A stretch of 64,000 nucleotides of DNA from Oscillospiraceae bacterium (GCA_910575265.1 CAJTEA010000012.1:1-64000); one strand, 5' to 3'. Counted from the first letter of the stretch, positions 19,131-28,143 are shown. Notes: generated from the letters alone by a model not told the origin. Program-made: numbers and translations.

Positions 19131-19649
19131 TTAGTGTAATTTGAAACCTAATTCGCGTATCATGTGGTAAAGATTTGCAACTTCTACTTCAAATACTTTT
19201 GCTATATCAGGTATTTTTGCATTTTTACTTGGATACCTACTATTAAGCCCCTTGTTAGGAACTTCAAATGTAACTAAAGTATAGTTATGTGCGGATGCTG
19301 TTGCAATGAGCCATGGGTCAGCAACGCTTCCCTTTGACCACTCTGTCAATGCAGATGGCGTATAACATGGATTTCTTTGAATATATTGCAGGATAGCACT
19401 ATACTTTTCCAAAATATTTGGTTGCCTATGATCTACATAAAGACCGATTTCAAGGGCATTCATCCACTCTTTCAGACTATCGTTCCCCTGGAGGATTTCA
19501 CTCTTTACTATATCCAAAATAGCTATTTTTCCATTCTTAATGGCCTGTTCCATCTGATTCCAAAATCCTGGAGCAAAATCAAAGGGATAGTAAGTAAGAT
19601 GTGGAGTTATCAATGAGTTTGAGTCAATCAAGAAAATGGCTTCACTCAT
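19131..19649 (-). CDS. DUF4411 PIN-like protein, probable toxin
   Basis: 172 residues of the DUF4411 family, which has a PIN-like nuclease fold. Acidic residues expected in the active site are seen in FLIDSNSLI (Asp 9), near DIVKSEI, and in SVADPWLIATASAH (about 111). Its ATG overlaps the stop of the ImmA/IrrE-type gene by 4 nt, the usual layout of this pair, thought to be a toxin-antitoxin module in which the upstream protein controls the PIN protein. The gene is AT-rich compared with its neighbours, pointing to transfer with a mobile element. Confidence 0.85.
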   Translation of the reverse strand: MSEAIFLIDSNSLITPHLTYYPFDFAPGFWNQMEQAIKNGKIAILDIVKSEILQGNDSLKEWMNALEIGLYVDHRQPNILEKYSAILQYIQRNPCYTPSALTEWSKGSVADPWLIATASAHNYTLVTFEVPNKGLNSRYPSKNAKIPDIAKVFEVEVANLYHMIRELGFKLH

Positions 19650-20821
19650 TTTGTTCCGCCTCCTACACTACCAGCCAGATTAGCAAATGTAGAACGATTT
19701 GTATTTGTAAGCCGGTAAGCATCAGTATAGAGGGTTTTTCCTTCCTGTACGCTACCTACAAGCATGGAAAAAAAACGTTTGTCAATTCTACTTGCAGCAG
19801 TGCGATAAAAATCTCCACCACTTTCACCCTGTTCTTTCTTCCTTTTTCGGCTATCATTATAGAGCTTTACTGCCCGCTTTGCTATTTTTTGATAAAGCTG
19901 ATAATCAATAAACCCGCTGTCATATGCTTTCCTTGCGATCACAGTAATGCCACACTTAAATTCACGCACAAGTATTTCAATTGCCTGTTCAACATCATTT
20001 TCTTTGATTGTTAAATTCCAACTGTTTATAAATGCGGTTTGTGGCACCAATATTTCGGCTGCTACAGCATTACAAAGCGTTTCAGTTTTGTTAACCTTTT
20101 TCCCTGTGCTGTATCGATCATTAAATAAGCTATTCTCTCCTATACATATGTGAGAGAACTCATGCAACAAAGAGAAAAGCCTGCCATTTATAGAATCATT
20201 AGAATTAATAAAAATCAAGGGTGCATAAGCATCAATGACGGAAAAGGCCCTAAATTCTTCTACATCAAGTGGACGATGAGTATTATTACCTACGATTCCA
20301 CTCATCATCACAATAACTCCTGCATTACTGATTGCAGTTCTTATTAAGCTGAAAGATTCTTCGACAGTGCGGGTATCCTTATACCACTTGTAGCTAATGC
20401 CTAACAAACTACGCACTTTTTGTGCAAACGTTTCAAAAGAAGATGTGCTTTTTAGACCTCCAACAAAAACCAAAGGACTATTTGCTTCAGAAACTAAATA
20501 TTCATGCATCCACGTCTGCACTTGATCCATATCATGCAATATATCAATTAAGTTCCGACTTGGATTTTTAAGTTCTATGCTATCGATTGTGCGGTACTCA
20601 ACAATGGACAGCTCTTCTACTGGTGGAGTTTGCAAGAAAAAATACCCTAATGGTATGCCTGTTGCTTTGCTCACTTTCTCAACTTGATTAAACGTAGGTT
20701 CTTTTTCGCCGTTTACCCACAAATTCAAATATTCTCTTATTTGATTTGGAAGTGCGTCAATTTTGATATGTGCAATAACCCAATCCAGTATCTCCATAGA
20801 AACATTGACAGGTACTTGCAT
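19646..20821 (-). CDS. XRE/ImmA-IrrE metallopeptidase, partner of DUF4411
   Basis: 391 residues. The N-terminus has an XRE-like part (about 25-65, TFNQVEKVSKATGIPLGYFF). The middle holds the ImmA/IrrE zinc-peptidase domain with HEFSH at residues 220-224 and an ETLCNAVAAEILVP glutamate further on. A C-terminal extension follows. ATG 20821 has GGAGGTGAGA upstream. The product probably acts as the antitoxin or regulator of the adjacent PIN-like protein; ImmA relatives can also cleave phage-type repressors. The sequence is intact. Confidence 0.85.
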   Translation of the reverse strand: MQVPVNVSMEILDWVIAHIKIDALPNQIREYLNLWVNGEKEPTFNQVEKVSKATGIPLGYFFLQTPPVEELSIVEYRTIDSIELKNPSRNLIDILHDMDQVQTWMHEYLVSEANSPLVFVGGLKSTSSFETFAQKVRSLLGISYKWYKDTRTVEESFSLIRTAISNAGVIVMMSGIVGNNTHRPLDVEEFRAFSVIDAYAPLIFINSNDSINGRLFSLLHEFSHICIGENSLFNDRYSTGKKVNKTETLCNAVAAEILVPQTAFINSWNLTIKENDVEQAIEILVREFKCGITVIARKAYDSGFIDYQLYQKIAKRAVKLYNDSRKRKKEQGESGGDFYRTAASRIDKRFFSMLVGSVQEGKTLYTDAYRLTNTNRSTFANLAGSVGGGTK

Positions 20822-20892
20822 TATAGTCTCACCTCCAAATTTTTACTTCCCGGCATCATCTCTACAATGACAATATTTTAATATAATAATAG

Positions 20893-20926
20893 GCGGAGGT
20901 CAAGGCTTTTATACCTTGACCTCCGC
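20893..20926. terminator. 13-bp perfect hairpin between tRNA and ImmA gene
   Basis: GCGGAGGTCAAGG (20893-20905) pairs with CCTTGACCTCCGC (20914-20926). It is about 77 nt downstream of tRNA-Ala on the minus strand and followed there by an A/T-rich stretch, so it likely terminates the tRNA transcript. Confidence 0.65.
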
Positions 20927-21003
20927 TGTTCGTTTCGACATCAGAGCCACACCATGACGGCAAAGCCGCCCTTAAAATAATAGGTGTTCGTCCAATGTCC
21001 AGT

Positions 21004-21079
21004 TGGTGGACTCGAAGGGGATCGAACCCTCGACCTCTGCGATGCGAACGCAGCGCTCTCCCAGCTGAGCTACGAGCCC
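21004..21079 (-). tRNA. tRNA-Ala (anticodon CGC), CCA encoded
   Basis: A complete cloverleaf on the minus strand. The acceptor stem is GGGCTCG with CGAGTCC, D arm GCTC...GAGC, anticodon stem CTGCG/CGCAG with loop TTCGCAT (anticodon CGC, reads GCG), T arm GAGGG/CCCCT-type with TTCGATC, discriminator A, then an encoded CCA. The 3' end is the kind of site many integrases use, and mobile remnants lie on both sides. Confidence 0.93.
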
Positions 21080-21206
21080 AAATCAGCACTTTTCATGCGA
21101 AAAAAGTTGCGAATTTTGGATTTCTCAAATATTCGATTTTCAGGGGAAAGTCCAACAAATCGGACAGGAAAACGAGAAACGAAAAATCGGGTCGGATGTG
21201 TCTCAC

Positions 21207-21249
21207 TATGGATGCGAACCGTGCGCTCTCCCAGCTGAGCTACAGGCCC
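21207..21249 (-). pseudogene. Truncated 5' half of a tRNA gene
   Basis: On the minus strand GGGCCTGTAGCTCAGCTGGG and then AGAGCGC and GGTTCGCATCC repeat the acceptor, D arm and anticodon loop of the tRNA-Ala copy 130 nt away. The anticodon stem no longer pairs and the T arm and 3' half are missing. This looks like what is left of a tandem tRNA after recombination. Confidence 0.7.
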
Positions 21250-21250
21250 A

Positions 21251-21697
21251 TATGTAATTTTCGATAGCCGATTACCTAGACAGCTTCTTTATTATACCAG
21301 ATTTTTTGCAAATGTAAAGAGCCTTTTTTATTTTCCGGAAAATTTTCACGGCCCATAAATAGATTGCACATCACAAATGCGGACCAAGGGTTAAAAAGGG
21401 GTAGGAAAACAGCGAAAAAGAGCGGAGAATGTAAGAATGTGGCAAATAAATCTCATAAGGCTCTATTGCGCTGTATGCGACAATAGTAACACAATTGAAA
21501 CGGTAACGCAACGTCAAAGCAATAATTTCTGTCCCATCATTCTCGCAAAAGGCCCTCGTTCTGGGCACGCAAAAGTTGCCCGGGAATTGTGTGAAAAAAC
21601 TATAATTCCTCTCAAAAAAAGTGGTATTATGGCATAAAACTTCATGCGGTTGTGACCCGCAAGCTAATTTTTTTATGCCTTAAAGGAGGATTCCACC
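21251..21697 (+). promoter_or_regulatory. Intergenic leader with promoter-like and hairpin sequences
   Basis: No gene seen. TATAAT at about 21,600 with TTGCCC 19 nt upstream is a possible promoter. Arms GGCATAAAA (about 21,630) and TTTTATGCC (about 21,676) enclose TGCGG...CCGCA followed by seven T, a structure that could attenuate transcription of the downstream ORF. A strong AAAGGAGG follows. Confidence 0.4.
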
Positions 21698-22125
21698 ATG
21701 AAAAAGGAAGATTCCAACCACATTATAAACAAGATCAACAACAACTATGAACTGGATGTGATAAATGCGGCGCAGACGCAGGAGCGGGAAGCGGGAAGGA
21801 GCGGAAAGCGCATGAAGAACTTTGAGCAGATCACGGCAACGGCGGAAGCACTGGCAGCGTTCCTGACAGCGTTACCCATTGCAAGCGGGCTGTGGGATGT
21901 GGAATTTCACCGGACATTCTGCGACGATTGCATGGCGGCAACTGTGACGGGACAAACTGCTCGCACACCATACAGCGGAATAATCCGCTGTGGTGGTTGA
22001 TCCAGGACGGAGCAGGAGCACAAAACGGAACTGCTCCGGGCCAGGGTGGAAGCCGAATCGGGAATGATCGTGAAACTGGGGCCGGGTGCGTCCTTCCGGC
22101 TGGAAAATACACCTATTCACGGGTG
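21698..22125 (+). pseudogene. Frameshifted small phage/element protein
   Basis: ATG 21698 has an AAAGGAGG site and encodes a short start (MKKEDSNHIINKINNNYELD). A second start at 21812 leads into MKNFEQITATAEALAAFLTA and EFHRTFCDDC, typical of small cysteine-containing phage/element proteins. At about 21,930 the frame shifts; the other frame continues with GGNCDGTNCSHTIQRNNPLW as expected for the family. The intact protein would be a small zinc-ribbon-like protein of unknown role. Its 3' end runs into IS256-derived sequence. Confidence 0.55.
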
Positions 22126-22169
22126 GTACGGGCTTATGGCCGCGCCTGGGGAATTGATGTGGTAATGCT

Positions 22170-22427
22170 GGAATTCGCCAGTTCCGTCAGATCACGAAAA
22201 ACAAGCCCAACTTTACCAACGATGATTTTCCGTGCGGGATGCCCTATCTGGCGTCTCAGCGAATCGGAAAGCATTGGCGTACCAGGTGCCAGAACTGGAA
22301 TATGGTTCTCAGCCAGTTGGAGGTCATGTTCGCCGACCGGGCCGTTGGCTGACCCCTTCCCTTAGCGTATCCCGGCAACCGGGACCTTTGGTTAGGAAGG
22401 GCTTCAGTTCCCAGTCTACCCTGCCAT
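22170..22427 (+). mobile_element. IS256 right-end remnant
   Basis: Encodes only the last 55 or so residues of an IS256 transposase (FRQITKNKPNFTNDD, then SQLEVMFADRAVG and stop), close to but diverged from the copy ending at 18928. The noncoding right end (AGGAAGGGCTTCAG) is also shared. The rest of the element is missing. Confidence 0.75.
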
Positions 22428-22452
22428 AAGAATATATAAATGATATCATCTT

Positions 22453-23265
22453 TTGAAGGCATTTGAGATTTGTGCGGAAGTTCTGCCCCAAAGCATGTCT
22501 TATACAACTTGCCAATCAACTCAGAGCCAGGTGGACTTACTGGAGGCCGTCGCCGCCGTCAATCCCAACGTGGTGGCTGTGATGTCCGCCGGGTCCTCCG
22601 TAGAAATGCCCTGGCTGGACAAGTGCAAGGCGGTAATCCACGGCTACCTTTGCGGCCAGGCTGGGGCAGGCGCCATGCTCCAGGCCCTGCTGGGGGAGAT
22701 CAACCCCTCCGGCAAGCTGGCGGAGAGCTATCCGCTGAAATATGAGAACGTTTCCTCCGCCCCCTATTTCCCCGCCAAGCAGCGCACCGCCGAGTACCGG
22801 GAGGGCCTCTATGTGGGCTACCGTTACTATGAGACCGCCAATGTCCCTGTTTTATTCCCATTTGGCTTTGGCCTGAGCTACACCACCTTCCAATACAGTG
22901 ACCTGAAGGTCACCGACAGGGAGACCAGCTTCACGCTCAAGAACACCGGCAGCGTGGACGGCGCGGAGGTAGCTCAGCTGTACATCGGCAAGCTGTCCGG
23001 CAACGTGTCTGTGGCCGGAACAAACGCCCCGAATCCCTACGACAAAAAGATTCTGGCCGACTACTACACCGGAAATATCCAAACTGTCCCCGACGTGGAA
23101 TTCGAAAACCTGCTGGGTCACCCCATCCCGGACGGCAGCTGGAGCGGAACCCTCACCATAAACGACGCCCTGTGCCAGATGTACTACGCCAAAGGCGGCC
23201 AACTCTCCCAACTACCGGCTGGAGTACTCGGGCACAATCAAAGTCCAGTGTTACGCTCCCGCTGA
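22453..23265 (+). pseudogene. C-terminal remnant of a GH3 beta-glucosidase
   Basis: Homology to glycoside hydrolase family 3 begins at about residue 26 (VDLLEAVAAVNPNVVAVMSA) and runs through the C-terminal sandwich domain (GEINPSGKLAESYP, LFPFGFGLSYTTF). The N-terminal barrel with the nucleophile aspartate is absent. After EVAQLYIGK (about 22,993) the sequence jumps to SGNVSVAGTNAPNPYD, so part of the fibronectin-like domain is also deleted. IS256-derived sequence abuts the left edge, which may have caused the truncation. It cannot be an active glucosidase. Confidence 0.8.
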
Positions 23266-23484
23266 CCAGTCTCAAATATTTCAGCAGTATTTTGCAGTTG
23301 TAGTAAAATGGGCGGTCCCGCTCCGTTGAGCACCAGCGCCTTTACCGGTGCAGAGGCGGTGCCCGCTTTTGTCTCAGCGCTCACATGAATCTCATGCTCG
23401 CCGAAAGTGACCCTGATTCTGACGCCCTCCGCATCCATTACGGAGGCCACCGAAATCGCCGAAGCCAGTTCCTCCGCGGCCAGG

Positions 23485-23700
23485 ATCAGCCTGACCGCGC
23501 TGGTCAACATCGCCAATGTTCTGGGGGTCTCGGTAGACAGCCTGATCTACGACAGTGTCGTCCACGCCAGGCCGCAGCTTGAGCGGGAGATACAGCAGAT
23601 CGTGGATTCCCGCGACGATTATGAGCTTCGGGTGGTCAAAGAGGTCACCCATTCGGTAGTGGACGCTCTGCGGGCAACCAATAAATCGCGTCAGGATTAG
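23485..23700 (+). pseudogene. C-terminal remnant of an XRE regulator
   Basis: ISLTALVNIANVLGVSVDSL is the end of a Cro/CI-type helix-turn-helix, followed by a helical tail to TAG 23700. The first helices are missing and replaced by unrelated sequence. Between 23,266 and 23,480 I see no recognisable gene on either strand. Confidence 0.65.
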
Positions 23701-23748
23701 TCCATACACAAATACAAAATTCAGCAACCCCATATCTTAAAAATATGA

Positions 23749-23782
23749 AAAACAGCATTACACAAACGTGCAACGCTGTTTT
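23749..23782. terminator. Terminator between XRE remnant and amylase
   Basis: AAAACAGC pairs with GCTGTTTT across an 18-nt loop with A/T-rich edges, at the 3' ends of two convergent genes. Confidence 0.55.
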
Positions 23783-23785
23783 GCT

Positions 23786-25252
23786 TTAAATATTTAGATA
23801 AAGATATTCCAGGGCCGATTCTGTCAGCCAGACTGAAACCGAGCCGCCCTGAACCGAAAATGTGCCCCAGCCGTCCCCGTCGATCACCGCAGTCCCTGTG
23901 ACATGGCCCAGAGCATCCAACATGGTCTGGCCCGCCAGCCGCTGGCCCACATACATCCGCTTGCTGCCGCCAGCGCCGTCCGTCAGGAGGACCGCCGCTC
24001 CGGAGTCCGGACGTTCCCCGACCCCTTCCCGGGTAAAGCCCACCAGGGAACTGTCGTCAAAAAACAGGTGCTCCGGGCCGTAGGCATAGCGCTCCCGTAT
24101 TTTGATCAGCCTGTCCAGTTGGGGGACCGGAGGGACGCCGTCATGGGGAATCCCGTAATAGTCCCCATAAAACACGCAAGGGGTTCCCTGGTCCCGGAGC
24201 AAAATCAAAGCATAGGCGATGGGCTTGAACCATGCCGGGATGAAGGAGCACAGCGCCTGGCCCGGCTGGGTGTCGTGATTGTCCACGAAGGTGACGGAGC
24301 GGGCCGGGTCCGCCGCTGTCAGGGTATTCTCGAACAGCCGGGACAAATCAAAATTTCCGTTTGAGGTGGCCGCCTCCAAAAAACGGAAGTGCAGCGGCAC
24401 GTCAAACAGGGAGAGCGCCCGCCCGGTGGCCTCCAGATAGTGGGTCAGCTTTCCCACCTCATGTGACCAGTATTCCCCTACCACATAGAGGTCCTTTTTC
24501 TGTTCCCGCATAGCCGCCAACCAATCCCGGCAGAAGGCAAAGCTGATATGCTTCACTGCGTCCATGCGGAAACCGTCCATATGTACCGTCTCCTGATACC
24601 ATTTGCCCCAGTTTCGGGTCTCCTGGATCACCTCCGGGTTGTCGGTATCCAGGTCCACCCCCATCAGATAGTCATAGTTGCCCTTTTCCGAGTCGGTCTC
24701 CCGATTCCAGGACTTTCCCGCAAACCGAAAAATTCCGTTTTGTTTGGCCGCCGCATCCCAGTCTGTTCCACTAAAGTGGGAAGCGTTCCACTGAAAATCA
24801 GAATAAGCCCCCGCCCGGCCGGGAAAAATGAACTTGGTCCACGCCGTGATCTGGCGCTGCCCGCTGATGTCCTGGCCCCGGTCCCTGTCCAGTCCCTCAA
24901 TGACCGACACCTGTTCCGTGTCGTCGGCCCCCATGCGGTGGTTGAGCACCACGTCGCACAGCACCTGGATTCCCTCCCGCCGCAGGGTTTTCACCGCGGC
25001 GAGATAGTCCTCTTTTTTTCCGTATTTTGTGGCCGTGCCGCCCTTCTGGTCAAACTCCCCCAGGTCGTACATATCGTATACGTCATAGCCAACGCTGGCC
25101 CTTCCGGCGGCGCCCTTGTAAGCTGGGGGCAGCCAGACCATATTGATCCCGATTTTCCGAAGCTCAGCGGCTTGCGCCGCGGCACGTTTCCAGTGCAGCC
25201 CGTTCTCCGGCAGATACCACTCGAAGAACTGCATCATTGTTTGGTTTGTCAT
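23786..25252 (-). CDS. Cytoplasmic alpha-amylase (GH13)
   Basis: About 488 residues, normal for the AmyS-like intracellular alpha-amylases that cut alpha-1,4-glucans. The characteristic start is TMMQFFEWYLPENG. Conserved GH13 regions are visible: DVVLNHRMG (region I), GFRMDAVKHI with the nucleophile Asp, VVGEYW with the acid Glu, and FVDNHDTQPG with the third acid. No signal peptide. I chose ATG 25252 on family alignment; a GGAGG is 14 nt upstream, rather far. It is a single gene between terminators, so it has its own promoter, possibly in the 80 nt before it. Confidence 0.92.
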   Translation of the reverse strand: MTNQTMMQFFEWYLPENGLHWKRAAAQAAELRKIGINMVWLPPAYKGAAGRASVGYDVYDMYDLGEFDQKGGTATKYGKKEDYLAAVKTLRREGIQVLCDVVLNHRMGADDTEQVSVIEGLDRDRGQDISGQRQITAWTKFIFPGRAGAYSDFQWNASHFSGTDWDAAAKQNGIFRFAGKSWNRETDSEKGNYDYLMGVDLDTDNPEVIQETRNWGKWYQETVHMDGFRMDAVKHISFAFCRDWLAAMREQKKDLYVVGEYWSHEVGKLTHYLEATGRALSLFDVPLHFRFLEAATSNGNFDLSRLFENTLTAADPARSVTFVDNHDTQPGQALCSFIPAWFKPIAYALILLRDQGTPCVFYGDYYGIPHDGVPPVPQLDRLIKIRERYAYGPEHLFFDDSSLVGFTREGVGERPDSGAAVLLTDGAGGSKRMYVGQRLAGQTMLDALGHVTGTAVIDGDGWGTFSVQGGSVSVWLTESALEYLYLNI

Positions 25253-25334
25253 AGTATGCCATCGTTCCTCCCGCAAAATTCGACGTTCCAATAAGGACAG
25301 TATATGTAAAATCTTCACTCCTGTCAACCATAGC

Positions 25335-25368
25335 AAAAAGCCGGGAATCTAAAAATCCCCGGCTTTTT
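25335..25368. terminator. Bidirectional terminator
   Basis: AAAAAGCCGGG pairs with CCCGGCTTTTT across a 12-nt A/T-rich loop. It separates the decayed VirB4 gene from the amylase gene, both on the minus strand. Confidence 0.8.
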
Positions 25369-25382
25369 ATCAAAATATCCAA

Positions 25383-26281
25383 CTATACCCTATGTCCTGT
25401 CTGCAATTTCTTTACTTCATCTAAAGGAAGACCCGCAATCTCGGCGATTTCTTCTAACGGCAAGTTCCAGGCGTCGCTGTTCTCCATGTTCAGGAGGTCG
25501 AGGAAGGGGTTCACCCCCCAGATGGAGGCCACAGGCTCATCCGGCGATCCAAAGACAGCCCGGTTTCCCGGACGGATGGAGTTGATGAACATGCCATAGA
25601 AGTACCAGGCCGACAGCAGAATTGCCTTGCGGCCCTGCTGCCGAAGCCGCCCGCCCAAACACTGGAGTGTGAAGGTCTTGCCCGCTCCGGAGGAGCCGCC
25701 GATCCAGCTGTTGCTTGTAGTCGTCATAGGGGTCCAGGAACACCGGAGAGCGGTTGTAGAGGTCCAGCCCCAGGAATATCCCGTTCCGGTCGCTGAGCTC
25801 GTAGGAGGCAAAGGGGAAAGCCGCCGCTACCCCGCTTGTCAGGGCGTTGCGCCGGGATTTCCGTTCCACATACGGGTCCAGGACCAGCAGAGGGAGCATG
25901 GAGAGAAACGCCTGCTCGTTTTTGTAGTCGCACCGCCGGGGCAATCATGTTGATGGAGACGCACAGCTTTTCTACCGCCGTCACCCGCTGCTCCAGGGTC
26001 TCCGCATCCTCCGCTGTGACCTCGATGAGGGTGTGCATATAGTAGAAATCCTCTCCTTACCTGTTCATGGCGTCCACTACGATGTAGTCCCGGCTTTGGT
26101 GTCGATGGTGGTGGGAGAGAGAATGTCCAGAACGGTGGTGAACCCGGCCTCCAGCTCGGTGAGGCCCGGCTTTTCCTCACCCATAATCAGGCGTTTCAGG
26201 GAAAAGGGCTGGTCATTTTTCTTTTTACAGCCTGTAACTTTTTCTTTTGCTTCACTGGCGCTTTTTTGTTTTCTTCTGCAT
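25383..26281 (-). pseudogene. Decayed VirB4-like conjugation ATPase
   Basis: A minus-strand gene starting at ATG 26281 with AAGGAG upstream, broken by several frameshifts. Pieces in order: SLKRLIMGEEKPGLTELEAG, TIDTKAG then YIVVDAMNR, YYMHTLIEVTAEDAETLEQR, DYKNEQAFLSMLPLL, and the Walker A region GGSSGAGKTFTLQ. These belong to VirB4/TraE-type ATPases that energise conjugative secretion. The Walker B region is missing. The last 25 or so residues (PLEEIAEIAGLPLDEVKKLQ) look like the tail of a different family (Rpn/PD-(D/E)XK), so the 3' end is a fusion. Not functional. Confidence 0.75.
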
Positions 26282-26358
26282 TGTATCGCTCCTTACTTGA
26301 AATCCTATCAAAAAACGAGTATAATATCAGTGAAAAGAGATTGTAGGAGGTGGGTAAA

Positions 26359-26682
26359 ATGGTCTATACTTTGGATGAAATCGCACGGCGTATCCGGCCC
26401 GTCGCGGAAAAATACCATCTTCGCGCGGTATATATCTTTGGTTCCTATGCCCGAGGAGAGGCCCAGGAAGACAGTGACGTGGATCTGCTAATAGATGACA
26501 CAGATTCCGGTCTTCGTGGGTTTGCTTATGGCGGCCTCTACGGTGACTTAAGAGATGCGTTGGAAAAAGATATTGATATGGTGCCCGTGAGCGGCTTAGA
26601 CCTGCCCGCTCAGCGTAAGAGCGATGCTGATTTCAGAGAGGCCGTTCAAAAGGAAAGGCGGGAAATCTATGCTGTTGCGTGA
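26359..26682 (+). CDS. MNT-type nucleotidyltransferase (MntA-like antitoxin)
   Basis: About 107 residues, a minimal nucleotidyltransferase. The signature GS-x10-D-V-D is complete: IFGSYARGEAQEDSDVDLL, residues 27-44, with a further Asp in KDIDMVPV. In MNT/HEPN modules this enzyme AMPylates the HEPN toxin and neutralises it. ATG 26359 has GGAGG 8 nt upstream. The toxin gene overlaps its end by 14 nt. The antitoxin appears intact although the toxin is frameshifted. The module lies antisense within remnants of conjugation genes. Confidence 0.85.
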   Translation: MVYTLDEIARRIRPVAEKYHLRAVYIFGSYARGEAQEDSDVDLLIDDTDSGLRGFAYGGLYGDLRDALEKDIDMVPVSGLDLPAQRKSDADFREAVQKERREIYAVA

Positions 26683-27035
26683 TCTCCAGCGACTTAAACG
26701 GATTAAGCAATATTGTGAAGATATTCAAAGCTCTATTTGTCGCTATGTCTCATCCCTTGAGGATTTTCTGTCTGATTCCCATTATCAGCACGCTGTTGCC
26801 CTTCTGTATTTTGCAGATAGGTGAATTAGCCGTCAGTCTCACACAGGAATACCGCGACAGCACCAAAAATCGCATACAGTGGAAACAAATCAGAGAGACG
26901 CGGAATATCGTTGTTCATAATTATGGCAATGTCAATCTGAAAATTGTTTGGGCTGTAGCCACATACGATATCCCCGAGTTGAGGCGATTTTGTGATGAAC
27001 AGCTTGCCTCTGAGGAGCAAGCCAATGAGCTGTAG
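26669..27035 (+). pseudogene. HepT-like HEPN toxin, frameshifted
   Basis: The first frame (MLLRDLQRLKRIKQYCEDIQ to HAVA) ends in a premature TGA at 26822-26824. The second frame continues from about 26,801 with FCILQIGELAVSLTQEYRDS and the HEPN active-site motif RNIVVHNYG (R-x4-H-x-Y). Removing one C in CCC near 26,800 would restore a complete toxin of about 120 residues. HepT toxins are RNases or tRNA-targeting enzymes paired with MNT antitoxins. Inactivation of the toxin with a preserved antitoxin is a typical decay path, but a base-calling error in the C run is possible. Confidence 0.8.
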
Positions 27036-27048
27036 CCTGTGGGCTGCG

Positions 27049-27567
27049 GCTCATTCTTCATAAATCCCATGAATGGCAGTAGTCATGTCAAAGACACCCT
27101 CGGGCAGCTTGACCCGCTGGCTGGCGCGCTTGTTTATGATCTCATACAGCAGCTTCAGAATGAAGTCGTCGGAGAACGGGGCTCCAGCACCTCCAGCTCA
27201 CACAGGTCCAGGTAGCGCCGGGCGGTATCCGCTTCCTCGTTCAGACGCTGTGCCCCTTGGACTTCACGTTGGCCTCGTACTGAAAAATAAGAAAGAAGCG
27301 GTGCCGGATAGCGTCGCTGGCCACCCCCTCGCCGATTTGAGTGATGTTGTCCTCAATCATCTCCCGGCAGCACTCGTTGTCCTCCGCCTCCGCGTACTCC
27401 CGCATCCGATCCACATAGGCGGCGGTGCCGGCGGGGAGAGCGCGGGCCGTCTCCAGGCCGTCGGCGGGGACGCCGAAGGCGATGTACTTGGAGCGGACAA
27501 TGCCGTTGTCGCTCCGGGCGATCTGCCGTTTCAGCATATCCACATATTCCCCCCGGATACTGTCAAC
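27049..27567 (-). pseudogene. Conjugation-gene remnant fused behind a transposase fragment
   Basis: The first piece (SIRGEYVDMLKRQIARSDNG, SKYIAFGVPADGLETAR) resembles the N-terminal part of VirB4-like ATPases of Clostridia elements. It passes directly into sequence like EDNITQIGEGVASDAIRHRF and FLIFQYEA, also seen in such elements, with frameshifts near 27,240 and 27,185, then FDMTTAIHGIYEE and stop at 27049. I cannot tell whether these were one gene or two. It reads in the same direction as the VirB4 remnant beyond the MNT/HepT insertion. Confidence 0.5.
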
Positions 27568-28143
27568 GCCGTCGTGGGCCGGCTGGGGCCGGACAAAGAA
27601 CTCGATCCCCAGCTTCTCCAATTCCCGGTGGGCCAGAGGAAAATCGTAGGCCGAGTCCGCAGCGGCAGCCCGCGGTGGAATTACCCTTTGATGGACAACT
27701 TCCACCTGTTCCAGATAGGGCACCATATCATGGGCATCCCCCGGCGTCACGGTCAAGCCGATGATAATCCCATGATCGCTGTCCAGGGTCTGGTGGGAAA
27801 GGCAGTATTGGCCCCGCGGCTTCCCTGGCCGTTTCATATGCCCGGCCTCCGGGTCTGTCCGGCTGACCCGTTTCTTCGTTCGCCGGTTGTCTTTTTTGAT
27901 CTGCCGGGTACGCTTCTTCCGCCGCCGCAGCTGGCTGATTGCACTGCGGTCCGGCATCCGTTCATCCAGGTCAATACCTAGATACCAACGAAGTGCGTTG
28001 CTGTCCGCACACCTTTCCTCGATTTGACGCTCCGATGGGATGCCGTAGAGAAAGCCCACCAGCAGATATTTTACTATTACCACTGGGTCTATAGGCGGGC
28101 GCCCATATCTCCAGCTGTATAGATGGGAGGTCTCCTCATACAC
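27568..28143 (-). pseudogene. IS1182-like transposase fragment
   Basis: The N-terminal domain typical of IS1182/IS5-group transposases is clear (GRPPIDPVVIVKYLLVGFLY, RWYLGIDLDERMPDRSAIS). After about residue 75 the sequence jumps to IKKDNRRTKKRVSRTDPEAG, so a stretch containing the first catalytic Asp seems deleted. The part with SAYDFPLAHRELEKLGIEFF follows, and the frame then runs straight into conjugation-gene sequence at about 27,567. It is an internally deleted, C-terminally truncated copy. Confidence 0.7.

Noticed and set aside
23238-23516. Minus-strand 92-codon frame between GH3 and XRE remnants
   Set aside because: No recognisable family and no ribosome site; may be part of a lost gene, but cannot be supported.
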